From NCBI RefSeq assembly GCF_013337185.1, contig NZ_SWDE01000001.1, positions 1,550,001 through 1,614,000 of the forward strand: 64,000 bases of DNA, read 5' to 3'. Origin of the DNA: Serratia proteamaculans (GTDB taxonomy: Bacteria; Pseudomonadota; Gammaproteobacteria; Enterobacterales; Enterobacteriaceae). Positions 24,753 through 34,403 of this stretch are shown in pieces. Position 1 is the first letter of the stretch, and the number at the start of each line of letters is the position of its first letter. A program made the position numbers and the translations under genes. The notes beneath the pieces are model-generated. The model did no database searches. It worked only from the letters and a program-made list of their open reading frames with translations, and was not told where the DNA came from.

Positions 24753-25667
24753 ATGACACAGCCAGCGGATTTTGCAGTTTGCATCGTAGGATTAGGTTCG
24801 ATGGGCATGGGAGCGGCGAAGTCGTGCATTAATGCCGGGCTGACAACCTACGGCGTCGACCTTAACCCGCAGGCGCTGACCACCTTGCAACAGGCCGGAG
24901 CAAAACAGGCGGCCACCTGCGCAGACGACTTCGCAGCCGAGCTGGATGCCTTGTTACTGCTGGTGGTCAACGCCGCCCAGGTGAAACAGATCCTGTTTGG
25001 CGATAACGGCCTGGCCGCAAAGCTGAAACCGAATACGCCTGTGATGGTGTCTTCCACTATTTCCGCCGCCGATGCCAAACAGATAGAACAGCAGTTGCTG
25101 GCCCTGGGCCTCAACATGTTGGACGCCCCAGTTTCAGGTGGTGCAGCCAAAGCTGCCGAGGGCCAGATGACGGTGATGGCCTCCGGTGCCGAATCCACTT
25201 TCCGCCAGTTGCAACCGGTGCTGGACGCCATTGCCGGCAAGGTCTATCGCATTGGCGAAGAGATTGGTCTGGGGGCTACGGTGAAAATCATCCACCAACT
25301 GCTGGCCGGGGTACATATTGCCGCCGGGGCCGAGGCCATGGCGCTGGCCGCCCGCGCCGGTATTCCGCTGGACGTGATGTACGATGTGGTCACCCACGCC
25401 GCCGGTAACTCATGGATGTTCGAGAACCGCATGCGCCACGTGGTCGACGGTGACTATGCGCCTAAATCGGCGGTTGATATCTTCGTGAAGGATCTGGGGT
25501 TGGTAGCAGATACCGCCAAAGCGCTGCACTTCCCGCTGCCGCTGGCCTCAACCGCCTTCAATATGTTCACCGCCGCCAGCAATGCCGGTTTCGGTAAAGA
25601 GGACGACAGTGCGGTGATCAAGATCTTCGCCGGTATCGACCTGCCGCAAAAGAAGGAGAACGCATAA
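24753..25667 (+). CDS. ltnD: L-threonate dehydrogenase LtnD
   Basis: This 304-residue beta-hydroxyacid dehydrogenase oxidises L-threonate (or a related four-carbon acid) to 2-oxo-tetronate with NAD+. The Rossmann motif GLGSMGMGAAKSC is near the start, with the substrate motif DAPVSGG mid-protein and catalytic lysine in KIIHQLLAG. ATG at 24753 has a GAGGTG site; an upstream in-frame start at 24681 adds unrelated residues. It overlaps otnK (TAATG). Confidence 0.92.
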   Translation: MTQPADFAVCIVGLGSMGMGAAKSCINAGLTTYGVDLNPQALTTLQQAGAKQAATCADDFAAELDALLLLVVNAAQVKQILFGDNGLAAKLKPNTPVMVSSTISAADAKQIEQQLLALGLNMLDAPVSGGAAKAAEGQMTVMASGAESTFRQLQPVLDAIAGKVYRIGEEIGLGATVKIIHQLLAGVHIAAGAEAMALAARAGIPLDVMYDVVTHAAGNSWMFENRMRHVVDGDYAPKSAVDIFVKDLGLVADTAKALHFPLPLASTAFNMFTAASNAGFGKEDDSAVIKIFAGIDLPQKKENA

Positions 25668-26929
25668 TGCTGCTCGGCGTCATTGCAGATGATTTTACCG
25701 GGGCCACCGACATTGCCAGTTTTCTGGTAGAAAACGGTCTGCCGACGGTGCAGTTGAACGGCGTGCCGCAGGATGACCTGCCGGTCGAGGCGCAGGCGGT
25801 GGTTATCAGCCTGAAGTCACGCTCCTGTCCGGTGGCACAGGCCATTGAGCAGTCACTGCAGGCACTGGCCTGGCTGCAGCGCCAGGGCTGCCGGCAATTT
25901 TACTTCAAATATTGTTCGACCTTCGACAGCACCGCGCAGGGCAATATCGGCCCGGTGACCGACGCCCTGCTTGATGCGCTGGGTGAAAGCCAGACGGTGA
26001 TCTCACCCGCGTTGCCGGTGAATGGCCGCACCGTATATCAGGGCTATCTGTTCGTGTCGGATCAGCTGCTGGCAGAATCCGGCATGCGCCACCATCCGGT
26101 AACGCCAATGACCGACAGTAACCTGCTACGGCTGATGGAAGCACAGGCTCAGGGACGCTGTGGGCTGGTGAATGCCGCAGAAATGGATCGCGGCGCCGGG
26201 GCGGTGACTGAAAAACTACAACAGCTGGCACAGCAGGGCATGCGTTACGCCGTGCTCGATACGTTAAATGAGCAGCATTTGCTGACCCAGGGTGCGGCGC
26301 TGAAAGAGATGAAGCTGGTGACCGGTGGCTCCGGTCTGGCGATGGGTCTGGCACGCCAATGGGCGCAGCCGGGACAAGGCAGCCCACAGGCCGCTGGAGC
26401 GCCGCAGGGAGCAAAAGCCGTGGTGCTGTCCGGTTCCTGTTCCACTATGACTAATCAACAGGTGACACGTTACCGTCAACAGGCAGCCGCCATGGCGGTC
26501 GACGTGGCGCGTTGCCTGGACGACGCTGAGCGCACGGCCTATATCACCGAACTGGCCGACTGGGTGCAACAGCAGGCGAATGCCCCGCTGGCCCCGCTGC
26601 TGTACGCCACCGCAGAGCCGGAAAAACTGCAGCAGGTGCAACAGCAGTACGGCATGGCCGCCGCCAGCCAGGCGGTAGAGTCGCTGTTCGCCGGGGTGGT
26701 CAAACAGCTCCAGCAGCGCGGCTTCAGCCGCTTTATCGTCGCCGGCGGCGAAACCTCCGGCGTGGTCACCCAGGCTCTGGGTATTCGTGGTTTCCACATT
26801 GGCCCCTGTATTTCTCCAGGCGTGCCCTGGGTGCGTGCCATCGATCAGTCTATTTCACTGGCCCTGAAATCGGGCAATTTTGGCGATGAGAACTTTTTCG
26901 CCCGGGCGCAAACGGAGTTCCCCCTATGA
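25667..26929 (+). CDS. otnK: 3-oxo-tetronate kinase OtnK
   Basis: This 420-residue DUF1537 four-carbon acid sugar kinase phosphorylates 3-oxo-tetronate at the 4-position. It begins with the N-terminal motif IADDFTGATDIASFL. The C-terminal nucleotide domain has VAGGETSGVVTQAL. The start overlaps the ltnD stop and its stop overlaps the otnC start, showing tight coupling. Confidence 0.93.
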   Translation: MLLGVIADDFTGATDIASFLVENGLPTVQLNGVPQDDLPVEAQAVVISLKSRSCPVAQAIEQSLQALAWLQRQGCRQFYFKYCSTFDSTAQGNIGPVTDALLDALGESQTVISPALPVNGRTVYQGYLFVSDQLLAESGMRHHPVTPMTDSNLLRLMEAQAQGRCGLVNAAEMDRGAGAVTEKLQQLAQQGMRYAVLDTLNEQHLLTQGAALKEMKLVTGGSGLAMGLARQWAQPGQGSPQAAGAPQGAKAVVLSGSCSTMTNQQVTRYRQQAAAMAVDVARCLDDAERTAYITELADWVQQQANAPLAPLLYATAEPEKLQQVQQQYGMAAASQAVESLFAGVVKQLQQRGFSRFIVAGGETSGVVTQALGIRGFHIGPCISPGVPWVRAIDQSISLALKSGNFGDENFFARAQTEFPL

Positions 26930-27558
26930 CACTGACCCCTGAACAACATGCGCGTGAAGAAATGGTACGTCTGGGAGACTCGTTCTTTCAGCGTGGCTAC
27001 GCCACCGGGTCGGCCGGTAACCTTTCGCTGTTATTGGCGGACGGCACGCTACTGGCCACCCCCACCGGATCCTGTTTGGGTGAACTGCAGGCCGATCGGT
27101 TATCGAAAGTCAGCCTGAGCGGTGAATGGCTGTCCGGGGATAAACCCTCAAAAGAGATCAGTTTCCACCGCGCGCTGTATCTGAACAACCCGGAATGCAA
27201 AGCGGTGGTGCACCTGCACTGTACCTATCTCACCGCCCTGTCCTGCCTGCAGGGGCTGGACGTGGAGAATGCCATCAAACCCTTCACCCCTTATGTGGTG
27301 ATGCGGGTCGGCAAGGTACCGGTGGTGCCTTACTATCGCCCCGGTGACTTGCGACTGGCGGAGGATCTGGCCAAGCTGGCACCGACGCACCGTGCTTTTT
27401 TGCTGGCCAATCACGGCCCGGTGGTCACCGGTAAGAGTCTGCGTGCGGCGGCGGACAACACCGAAGAGATGGAAGATGCGGCGAAGCTGATTTTCACCCT
27501 CGGCGAACGCCCGATTCGTTATTTGACCGATGATGAGATTGCCGAGCTACGGAGCTGA
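26926..27558 (+). CDS. otnC: 3-oxo-tetronate 4-phosphate decarboxylase OtnC
   Basis: This 210-residue class II aldolase/adducin-fold enzyme decarboxylates 3-oxo-tetronate 4-phosphate to dihydroxyacetone phosphate. Metal-binding histidines appear in VVHLHCTY and later in FLLANHGPV, with a conserved Glu in the KEISFHRALY segment. It overlaps otnK by four bases (ATGA). Confidence 0.92.
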   Translation: MTLTPEQHAREEMVRLGDSFFQRGYATGSAGNLSLLLADGTLLATPTGSCLGELQADRLSKVSLSGEWLSGDKPSKEISFHRALYLNNPECKAVVHLHCTYLTALSCLQGLDVENAIKPFTPYVVMRVGKVPVVPYYRPGDLRLAEDLAKLAPTHRAFLLANHGPVVTGKSLRAAADNTEEMEDAAKLIFTLGERPIRYLTDDEIAELRS

Positions 27559-27561
27559 ATC

Positions 27562-28338
27562 ATGCCTAAATTTGCTGCCAATTTATCGATGATGTTTACC
27601 GAACTGCCGTTCCTGGAGCGGTTCGAGGCCGCGGCCGCCGAAGGGTTCACCGCAGTGGAGTTCCTGTTCCCCTATGACTATCCGGCCGGGTTGCTGGCGG
27701 AAAAACTGCGCAGCCACGGCCTGCAACAGGTGCTGTTTAATACCGCCCCCGGCAATGTCGATGCCGGTGAATGGGGACTGACGGCGCTACCAGGCCGCGA
27801 ACAGGACGCACGGGCCGATATCGACAGAGCTCTGGCCTATGCCATCGCGCTGAACTGCCCCAGTGTACACGTCATGGCCGGTGTGGTTCCGCCCGGCGAA
27901 GACTGGCAGCGCTACCGCGATACCTTTATCGACAATATCCGCTACGCCGCCGACAGCTTCGCCCAGCACGGTATCAAGGTACTGATCGAAGCGCTCAGCC
28001 CGCAGGTTAAACCCAACTACCTGTTCTCCAGCCAGCATCAGGCAGCAAAACTGGTCGAAGCCGTCGATCGTCCGAATGTGTTTATCCAGTTCGATTTTTT
28101 CCATGCGCAATTGGTCGACGGCAATATCAGCGGTCTGATGACCGCACTGGCCGGGCGCTATGCCCATATTCAGATTGCTTCGGTGCCAGAACGCCATGAA
28201 CCTGACGATGGCGAACTGAATTATCCGTGGCTGTTCGCCCAACTGGACCGCCTCGGTTATACCGGCTGGATTGGCTGCGAGTACAAACCGCGTGGCGATA
28301 CCCGAGCCGGGCTGGGCTGGATAAGGCCTTATCGGTAA
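27562..28338 (+). CDS. otnI: 2-oxo-tetronate isomerase OtnI
   Basis: This 258-residue TIM-barrel enzyme of the hydroxypyruvate-isomerase-like family interconverts 2-oxo- and 3-oxo-tetronate. It has conserved metal-ligand acidic residues in [18 protein letters not shown] and the final [12 protein letters not shown]. It starts three bases after otnC and connects LtnD to OtnK in the pathway. Confidence 0.92.
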   Translation: MPKFAANLSMMFTELPFLERFEAAAAEGFTAVEFLFPYDYPAGLLAEKLRSHGLQQVLFNTAPGNVDAGEWGLTALPGREQDARADIDRALAYAIALNCPSVHVMAGVVPPGEDWQRYRDTFIDNIRYAADSFAQHGIKVLIEALSPQVKPNYLFSSQHQAAKLVEAVDRPNVFIQFDFFHAQLVDGNISGLMTALAGRYAHIQIASVPERHEPDDGELNYPWLFAQLDRLGYTGWIGCEYKPRGDTRAGLGWIRPYR

Positions 28339-28445
28339 CAGGCCACTCCTCCGTACCTGCACAGCAACAACATAAAAATTAAACGCACCCGTATCGCCAG
28401 TCGGCGATCGCGGTGCCTGACTCTTACCCGATTAAAGGCTACCTC

Positions 28446-29816
28446 ATGTCGACTTCTCTGCTTTTGATAATTGCCGTATTAGGCGTAGTGCTGCTCCTGC
28501 TGATGGTGATCAAGGCCAAGATCCAGCCGTTTGTCGCCCTGCTGGTGGTTAGCCTGCTGGTGGCGCTGGCCAGCGGCATTCCGACCGGCGAAGTGATGAA
28601 AGTGATGACTGCCGGGATGGGCGGCGTGCTGGGCTCGGTAACCATTATTATCGGTCTGGGGGCCATGCTCGGCAGAATGATCGAGCATTCCGGCGGGGCC
28701 GAGTCGCTGGCCCAGCGTTTCAGCCAGGCTTTAGGGCCAAAACGTACCATCGCCGCACTAACCCTCGCCGCGTTTATTCTCGGTATTCCGGTGTTCTTCG
28801 ACGTCGGCTTTATCATTCTGGCGCCGATCATCTACGGCTTTGCCAAAGTGGCCAAAGTTTCCCCGCTGAAATTCGGCCTGCCGATGGCCGGCGTGATGCT
28901 GACGGTGCACGTCGCGCTGCCGCCACACCCTGGCCCGGTGGCTGCTGCCGGGTTACTCAGCGCCGACATCGGCTGGCTGACCATTATCGGTCTGGCCATC
29001 TGTATCCCGGTCGGTGTTATCGGCTATTTCACGGCCAAATGGCTGAACCGCAAGTCCTACCCGTTATCGATTGAAGTGCTGGAGCAGCTGCAGCTGGCGG
29101 CCCCCGAGCCGGCTCCTGCAGGCAAAGCACCGCTAAGCGACCGCATCAACCCGCCGGGTGCCGGACTGGTGGCCGCGCTGATCGTCATTCCTATCGCGAT
29201 CATCATGCTGGGTACCGTTTCCGCCACCCTGCTTGAGCCAGGCTCGGTACTGCGTGACACTTTATCGTTGATCGGTTCCCCGGCGGTGGCGCTGATGATC
29301 GCTCTGCTGTTGGCGTTCTATTTCCTGGCCATTCGCCGTGGCTGGAGCCTGCAACACACCAGCGACGTCATGGGTGGCGCGCTGCCCACTGCCGCGGTGG
29401 TGATCCTGGTGACCGGTGCCGGTGGCGTGTTCGGCAAAGTGCTGGTGGAGTCTGGCGTGGGCAAGGCATTGGCGGAGGTTCTGACCACCATTGGTCTGCC
29501 GTTGATCCCGGCGGCATTTATTATCTCGCTGGCTCTGCGTGCCTCACAGGGGTCCGCCACCGTGGCGATCCTGACGACCGGAGGGTTACTGTCGGAAGCG
29601 GTCAGCGGACTGAACCATTTACAGTTGGTGCTGGTCACCCTCGCCACCTGCTTCGGCGGGCTGGGGCTATCGCACGTGAATGATTCCGGCTTCTGGATCG
29701 TCACCAAATATCTCGGTCTTTCAGTGGCTGATGGGTTGAAAACCTGGACGGTGCTGACCACTATCCTCGGCCTGAGCGGTTTCCTGTTCACCTGGTTGCT
29801 GTGGCTGGCGGTGTAA
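28446..29816 (+). CDS. ygbN: GntP-family permease for the four-carbon sugar acid
   Basis: This 456-residue inner-membrane permease has about 12-14 segments. Family motifs include PPHPGPVAAAG near residue 160, GGVFGKVLVESGVG and LRASQGSATVAI. It takes the ygbN position at the end of the operon, so it is probably the threonate/erythronate importer. ATG at 28446 follows AAAGG; an earlier in-frame ATG at 28413 would prepend a non-membrane stretch. Confidence 0.9.
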   Translation: MSTSLLLIIAVLGVVLLLLMVIKAKIQPFVALLVVSLLVALASGIPTGEVMKVMTAGMGGVLGSVTIIIGLGAMLGRMIEHSGGAESLAQRFSQALGPKRTIAALTLAAFILGIPVFFDVGFIILAPIIYGFAKVAKVSPLKFGLPMAGVMLTVHVALPPHPGPVAAAGLLSADIGWLTIIGLAICIPVGVIGYFTAKWLNRKSYPLSIEVLEQLQLAAPEPAPAGKAPLSDRINPPGAGLVAALIVIPIAIIMLGTVSATLLEPGSVLRDTLSLIGSPAVALMIALLLAFYFLAIRRGWSLQHTSDVMGGALPTAAVVILVTGAGGVFGKVLVESGVGKALAEVLTTIGLPLIPAAFIISLALRASQGSATVAILTTGGLLSEAVSGLNHLQLVLVTLATCFGGLGLSHVNDSGFWIVTKYLGLSVADGLKTWTVLTTILGLSGFLFTWLLWLAV

Positions 29817-29829
29817 TTTCTCTGGCATA

Positions 29830-29858
29830 CTGCACAGACCGCCTTTGGTTCTGTGCAG
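29830..29858 (+). promoter_or_regulatory. hairpin overlapping the acetyltransferase ribosome site
   Basis: CTGCACAGA (29830-29838) and TCTGTGCAG (29850-29858) form a perfect 9-base stem. Its right arm abuts the AGGAAAA site of the next gene. It may end the permease operon or limit translation of the acetyltransferase. Confidence 0.45.
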
Positions 29859-29867
29859 GAAAAAATA

Positions 29868-30398
29868 ATGCCCCTTATTACCGCCGCACCGCAGTTGCTT
29901 ACCGAACGTTTACGCCTTGATGCCCATACACTGGACGATTTTGACGCCCTGGCCACCATGTGGGCCGATCCTCAAGTGGTACGCTATATCGGCGGCACGC
30001 CTAGAGATCGGGAAGACTCCTGGGGTCGGCTGATGCGTTACGTCGGTCACTGGGCGCTATTAGGTTATGGCTATTGGGCAGTGCGCGATAAAGTCAGCGG
30101 CGCTTACCTCGGCGGCATCGGCTTTTCTGACTTCCAGCGGCATATCACCCCGGCACTCGACGCCCCGGAGATGGGCTGGACGCTGGTGACATCGGCGCAG
30201 GGCAAAGGCTATGCCACCGAAGCGTTGCGGGCGGCCCTGGCCTGGGGGAAAGACCATTTACCGGGTGATAAGGCGGTCTGTATTATTTCGCCGGATAACC
30301 AGGCTTCCGTGGCACTGGCGAAAAAAGTCGGTTTTAGTGAAAGCCATCGCAGCGAGTACCATCAGAACCCGATATTGGTGATGCACTGCCCACTATAA
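29868..30398 (+). CDS. GNAT acetyltransferase (RimJ/RimL type)
   Basis: This 176-residue GNAT protein is of the class that begins LLTERLRLD. The acyl-CoA loop region is TSAQGKGYATEALRAAL near residues 110-125 and a C-terminal IISPDNQASVALAKKVGF segment follows. The acceptor is unknown (ribosomal protein, antibiotic or metabolite). ATG at 29868 has an AGGAAAA site. It converges on the LysR gene with a six-base overlap. Confidence 0.88.
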   Translation: MPLITAAPQLLTERLRLDAHTLDDFDALATMWADPQVVRYIGGTPRDREDSWGRLMRYVGHWALLGYGYWAVRDKVSGAYLGGIGFSDFQRHITPALDAPEMGWTLVTSAQGKGYATEALRAALAWGKDHLPGDKAVCIISPDNQASVALAKKVGFSESHRSEYHQNPILVMHCPL

Positions 30399-31271
30399 AC
30401 TCACCGTTGCTGTGGCCTGGGCAACCTGAATAAAATTATCCCGCAGCGCATCAGCCTGCTGTGGGTTCCAGGCAATGCCGACCTGCCACTCGGTCTGTTC
30501 CCCGCTCAGCGGCAGAATATCGATACCCACCGGAATAATATGGCTGACGCTGTGCGGCAACAGGGCAACGCCAATGCCGGCGGCAACCAGCGCCAACAGC
30601 GTCTGGATATCCCCCGCCTGCTGCACCACATTGGGCGTCAGTTGATGGGCGGCAATAAAACGCAGCGACTGTTCGCTCAGACCGCGTCCGCGTTTTGGCG
30701 TCAGTTGCAACAGCGGCAGGGTATTGAATTGCCCGATGATCGTTTCCGCCTTCAGCGCCAACGCAGCGGGTGCCGCCAGCACCAACCGATCGCTCAGCAG
30801 TGCGGTCGCTCGCAACGGCGTGCTGACCGGCAGCCGCACGAACCCCACCTGCAACTCTCCTTGCAACAACAGTTGATACTGCCGCTCTGAAGGCAAATCC
30901 TCCAGCCCCACGGCAACCTCAGGAAAACGCTGGCGGAAGGCGGCAACCAGTTGCGGAGCAAGGTGAAAACTGGACAGCCCGAACCCGATAGCCAACCGCC
31001 CCGCTTCGCCTTGCACGATCCTCAAAGCACGCTGTTGAAACTGCACATGCTGACCAACCAGCGTCTGCGCTTCGGGATAGAGTCGCTGTCCGCTGGCGGT
31101 GAGCTGAGCGCCCTGGCGGCCACGATTAAATAGCCGGGCACCCAGCAATGCTTCCAGCGACTGGATCTGTTTGCTTAGCGCCGGCTGGGTGATACAAAGC
31201 CGTTCCGCCGCCAGACGATAATTGCCCTGTTCGGCCAGCACCACAAAGGCGCGTAGTTGTCGAATATCCAT
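30393..31271 (-). CDS. LysR-family transcription regulator
   Basis: This 292-residue LysR regulator has the N-terminal winged HTH (MDIRQLRAFVVLAEQG, LCITQPALSKQIQSLE) and a periplasmic-binding-like effector domain. It is divergent from a nitrilase-family gene 94 bases away, the classic layout for a LysR target. Palindromes lie in the shared region. Confidence 0.92.
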   Translation of the reverse strand: MDIRQLRAFVVLAEQGNYRLAAERLCITQPALSKQIQSLEALLGARLFNRGRQGAQLTASGQRLYPEAQTLVGQHVQFQQRALRIVQGEAGRLAIGFGLSSFHLAPQLVAAFRQRFPEVAVGLEDLPSERQYQLLLQGELQVGFVRLPVSTPLRATALLSDRLVLAAPAALALKAETIIGQFNTLPLLQLTPKRGRGLSEQSLRFIAAHQLTPNVVQQAGDIQTLLALVAAGIGVALLPHSVSHIIPVGIDILPLSGEQTEWQVGIAWNPQQADALRDNFIQVAQATATVSL

Positions 31272-31274
31272 TCC

Positions 31275-31320
31275 ATTTGGTTATCAAATAGAGAATTTAA
31301 TTGATTATACAGTAATCGAT
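31275..31320. promoter_or_regulatory. candidate LysR operators
   Basis: ATTTGGTTATCAAAT (31275-31289) has complementary five-base arms and the T-N11-A pattern. ATTGATTA/TAATCGAT (31300-31320) is a second near-palindrome. Both lie between the two divergent starts, the first directly upstream of the LysR gene. Confidence 0.45.
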
Positions 31321-31365
31321 GGCTTTGCTGTAATCGACACCTGATCACAACTAAAGGCGTCCCCC

Positions 31366-32349
31366 ATGACAAACTCTCTACGCGCCGCGACGGTGCAATT
31401 CCAGCACCGCGCCAACGATAAAAATTACAACCTGTCGGTGATCGAGGGCTTTATCGCTCGCGCCGCCGCCGAACAAATCCAGGTGCTGACCTTCCCGGAG
31501 ATGTGCATTACCGGCTATTGGCACGTCCGGCATCTCAGCGCCGGCGAAATTGCTGCACTGGCAGAGCCGATTGCCACCAGCCCTTCACTGGCGCGTATTC
31601 GTCCGCTGGCGGAGCGCTATAACATGGCCATCGGTGTTGGGCTGATTGAACAGGGTGAAGACGGCAAATATTACAATGCCTATGCGGTTTGCCTGCCCGA
31701 TGGCAAGCTTCACGTACACCGAAAACTGCACGCCTTTGAACACCCGGCGATAGCCAGCGGCGATAGCTTCACCGTTTTTGACACCCCATGGGGGGTCAGG
31801 ATGGGAGTGTTGATCTGTTGGGACAATAACCTGGTAGAGAACGTGCGGGCAACCGCTTTGCTGGGAGCTGAAGTCCTGCTCGCTCCGCATCAAACGGGCG
31901 GCACCCATTCCCGCAGCCCACACGGCATGAAGCCAATCCCGCTGGAAGTCTGGCAACAGCGGCAGACAAATCCGGCGGCGATAGAAGCGGCGTTTCGTGG
32001 CGAACATGGTCGCGGCTGGCTACTGCGCTGGCTACCGGCTCGCGCTCATGACAATGGCCTGTTCGTTCTGTTCAGCAATGGTGTGGGCCGCGATGATGAC
32101 GAAGTTCGCACCGGCAATGCGATGATCCTCGACCCCTATGGCCGTATTTTGGCGGAAACCTGGGCGGCGGAAGATCGGATGGTCACGGCGGAACTGGATC
32201 TGTCGTTAATCCCGCTCAGTACCGGACGCCGCTGGATCCATGGCCGTCGGCCGGCGCTGTACGGCATTCTCACCCAGCCGCAGGGCTACGAGCGAGATGC
32301 CCGCAGCGCTCGCTTTTCGTCAGAGCCGGCGCAGAAACTGGGCAAATAG
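31366..32349 (+). CDS. nitrilase-superfamily amidohydrolase
   Basis: This 327-residue carbon-nitrogen hydrolase has a complete Glu-Lys-Cys triad: Glu45 (FPEMCITGY), Lys120 (HRKLHAF) and Cys151 (LICWDN). It is likely a cytoplasmic amidase or carbamoylase; the substrate is not evident. It stands alone, divergent from its probable LysR regulator, and is followed by a strong terminator. Confidence 0.88.
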   Translation: MTNSLRAATVQFQHRANDKNYNLSVIEGFIARAAAEQIQVLTFPEMCITGYWHVRHLSAGEIAALAEPIATSPSLARIRPLAERYNMAIGVGLIEQGEDGKYYNAYAVCLPDGKLHVHRKLHAFEHPAIASGDSFTVFDTPWGVRMGVLICWDNNLVENVRATALLGAEVLLAPHQTGGTHSRSPHGMKPIPLEVWQQRQTNPAAIEAAFRGEHGRGWLLRWLPARAHDNGLFVLFSNGVGRDDDEVRTGNAMILDPYGRILAETWAAEDRMVTAELDLSLIPLSTGRRWIHGRRPALYGILTQPQGYERDARSARFSSEPAQKLGK

Positions 32350-32373
32350 TCATCTGTGCCAAATTACAGGCAA

Positions 32374-32400
32374 AAAAAATCCGCCCGAGGGCGGATTTTT
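32374..32400. terminator. bidirectional terminator
   Basis: AAAAATCCGCCC and GGGCGGATTTTT form a 12-base stem with A and T tracts on both sides. It separates the nitrilase gene from convergent ompX. Confidence 0.85.
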
Positions 32401-32453
32401 ATCTGATGCGGCCAATTGCGCCACACGCTCACACCCGTAGGCGTGGAGAAATC

Positions 32454-32972
32454 TTAGAAACGGTAGCCTACGCCAACGCTCCAGATGCCAACGTCAACGC
32501 TGCGGATACGGCTCTGCTCGTAACCAACATCCAGAGCAACGTCCTGGATTGGGTTGAACTGCAGGCCAGCACCGTAGGTGAAGCCGTAGTCGCTGTTGCC
32601 GTTACGGTCGGTACCGTTCTGAGCGTTGTCGATGTTTTTGCCGTAGCCAACACCGATCACACCGTAGATGCTTGCCCAGTCGTTGAAGCGGTAAGCTGGA
32701 CCGGCAGTGATAGAGTTGTACTGAGATTTACCGTAGTAACCGTTCTCAGAACCGTTCTTTTCCACGTGGGTAAAGGAACCGATCACACCCAGTGGGTTGT
32801 TGTCGAACTCGTAACGGTACTTCAGGTTGAAACCGTCGGCTTTGTTAGCAACGCCTTGGAGATCACCCTGCGCATAGCCTGCGGATACGGTGCTCTGGCC
32901 AGCGAATGCGGTACCTGCGGTTACTGCTAATACACAGGCTGCTACTGCGGAAAGACATGCAATTTTTTTCAT
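32454..32972 (-). CDS. ompX: outer membrane protein OmpX
   Basis: This 172-residue precursor of an eight-strand outer-membrane barrel (Ail/OmpX family) has a signal peptide ending GTAFA. Alternating strands follow, with a C-terminal GVGYRF ending in Phe, as required for Bam recognition. ATG at 32972 has GAGG; a GTG two codons earlier lies inside that site. It neighbours rhtA as in E. coli. Confidence 0.96.
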   Translation of the reverse strand: MKKIACLSAVAACVLAVTAGTAFAGQSTVSAGYAQGDLQGVANKADGFNLKYRYEFDNNPLGVIGSFTHVEKNGSENGYYGKSQYNSITAGPAYRFNDWASIYGVIGVGYGKNIDNAQNGTDRNGNSDYGFTYGAGLQFNPIQDVALDVGYEQSRIRSVDVGIWSVGVGYRF

Positions 32973-32978
32973 AACCAC

Positions 32979-33370
32979 CTCAAACGCGTTATATTTTTAA
33001 GTAAATCCATTTGTTCATGCATTGAAAATATAACAAAAATCAGCGTGAAACTCTGCCTTAAAATGAGTGTCTAATGCTTTATATCGTGTAACATTAGATT
33101 TCAAGAACAGTGTATCCTCTTCTTTTCGCTCTATTTTCGAGCCGTATTCTACTCGTTTCTGTGACAATAATCACCTATTTAAAATCCAGATGATTCTTAA
33201 AAAAAGCGCACTTTTTGAGCATAAAACCCAGCCGACCGTCCTGAATCTGGCACTTTTCTCCGTTGTGAACGCTTTTCTCAGACACATTTAGCTCATTTCA
33301 TTTACACTGCCATCATCCGAATTTCGACGGTCTTCCCTGGTAGTGGGAACCCCATAAAAGGCTCTTAAGG
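32979..33370. other. ompX-rhtA divergent intergenic region
   Basis: These about 390 bases hold the two divergent promoters. I see AT-rich promoter-like stretches near 33000-33100, but no convincing small gene and no named RNA. Confidence 0.4.
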
Positions 33371-34258
33371 ATGTCCTCGTCTGCAACCGCTAAAGCGTCT
33401 TCCACGCTGGTGCCTATCTGTTTATTAATTATTGCCATGGTGTCGATTCAGACCGGCGCCTCGCTGGCCAAAAGTCTGTTCCCGCTGGTCGGTGCTGAAG
33501 GCATCACCACGCTGCGCCTGAGTATCGGCACGCTGATCCTGTTTATTATCTTCCGCCCATGGCGCATGCGTTTCGCCGCCGGCAGCCGTCTGCCGCTGTT
33601 TATCTACGGCCTGACGCTGGGCGCGATGAATTACCTGTTCTATCTTTCCCTGCGCACTCTGCCGCTGGGCATCGCCGTCGCCCTGGAGTTCACCGGGCCA
33701 CTGGCGCTCGCCATGTTCTCGTCACGTCGCCCGATCGACTTTCTATGGGTCGCATTGGCGATTGCCGGATTATGGTTCTTGCTGCCGCTGGGTCATGCCA
33801 TGAACAGTATCGATCCGGTGGGGGCGGCCTGTGCGTTGGGTGCCGGTGCCTGTTGGGCGGTCTATATTATCTGCGGCCAAAAAGCAGGGGGGGACCACGG
33901 CCCCGGCACCGTAGCTGTCGGTTCCCTGATCGCCGCCGTGGTGTTCTGCCCGATTGGTGCCTGGCAAACCGGTAGCGCGCTGCTGAATGTCGACATTCTG
34001 CCCATTGCATTGGCAGTAGCCATTTTGTCTACGGCGCTACCCTATTCCCTGGAAATTATCGCACTACCGAAAATTCCGGCGCGCACCTTCGGCACCCTGA
34101 TGAGCCTGGAGCCGGCGATGGCGGCGCTGTCCGGCATGTTGTTCCTTAATGAACACCTGACAACGGTGCAATGGCTGGCACTGGCAGCGATCATCGCGGC
34201 TTCCATGGGCGCCACCCTGACCATCAGGCCAAAGCCACAAATCGAAAAGCTGTCCTGA
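33371..34258 (+). CDS. rhtA: threonine/homoserine exporter RhtA
   Basis: This 295-residue EamA-family inner-membrane exporter has ten hydrophobic segments. It contains SIQTGASLAKSLFP and GIAVALEFTGPLALA, close to E. coli RhtA. It exports threonine and homoserine. It keeps its ancestral place between ompX and dps. A 9-base hairpin (GCCTGCATT 34270-34278, AATGCAGGC 34291-34299) after the stop may end the transcript. Confidence 0.95.
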   Translation: MSSSATAKASSTLVPICLLIIAMVSIQTGASLAKSLFPLVGAEGITTLRLSIGTLILFIIFRPWRMRFAAGSRLPLFIYGLTLGAMNYLFYLSLRTLPLGIAVALEFTGPLALAMFSSRRPIDFLWVALAIAGLWFLLPLGHAMNSIDPVGAACALGAGACWAVYIICGQKAGGDHGPGTVAVGSLIAAVVFCPIGAWQTGSALLNVDILPIALAVAILSTALPYSLEIIALPKIPARTFGTLMSLEPAMAALSGMLFLNEHLTTVQWLALAAIIAASMGATLTIRPKPQIEKLS

Positions 34259-34403
34259 GGAACGACTACGCCTGCATTTGCCAAAAGCGGAATGCAGGCG
34301 GGTTAACTGTTTTCACACTGGCAAACAGGCATACTTTTCCGCGCAATATCCCCCACGTTTTATGGAACCGAACCCGGCAGGGTTCAACACATGGAGAATT
34401 AAA

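Noticed and set aside
29820-30398. Acetyltransferase as part of the threonate operon
   Set aside because: A hairpin separates it from the permease gene and it has no pathway logic; kept as a separate gene.
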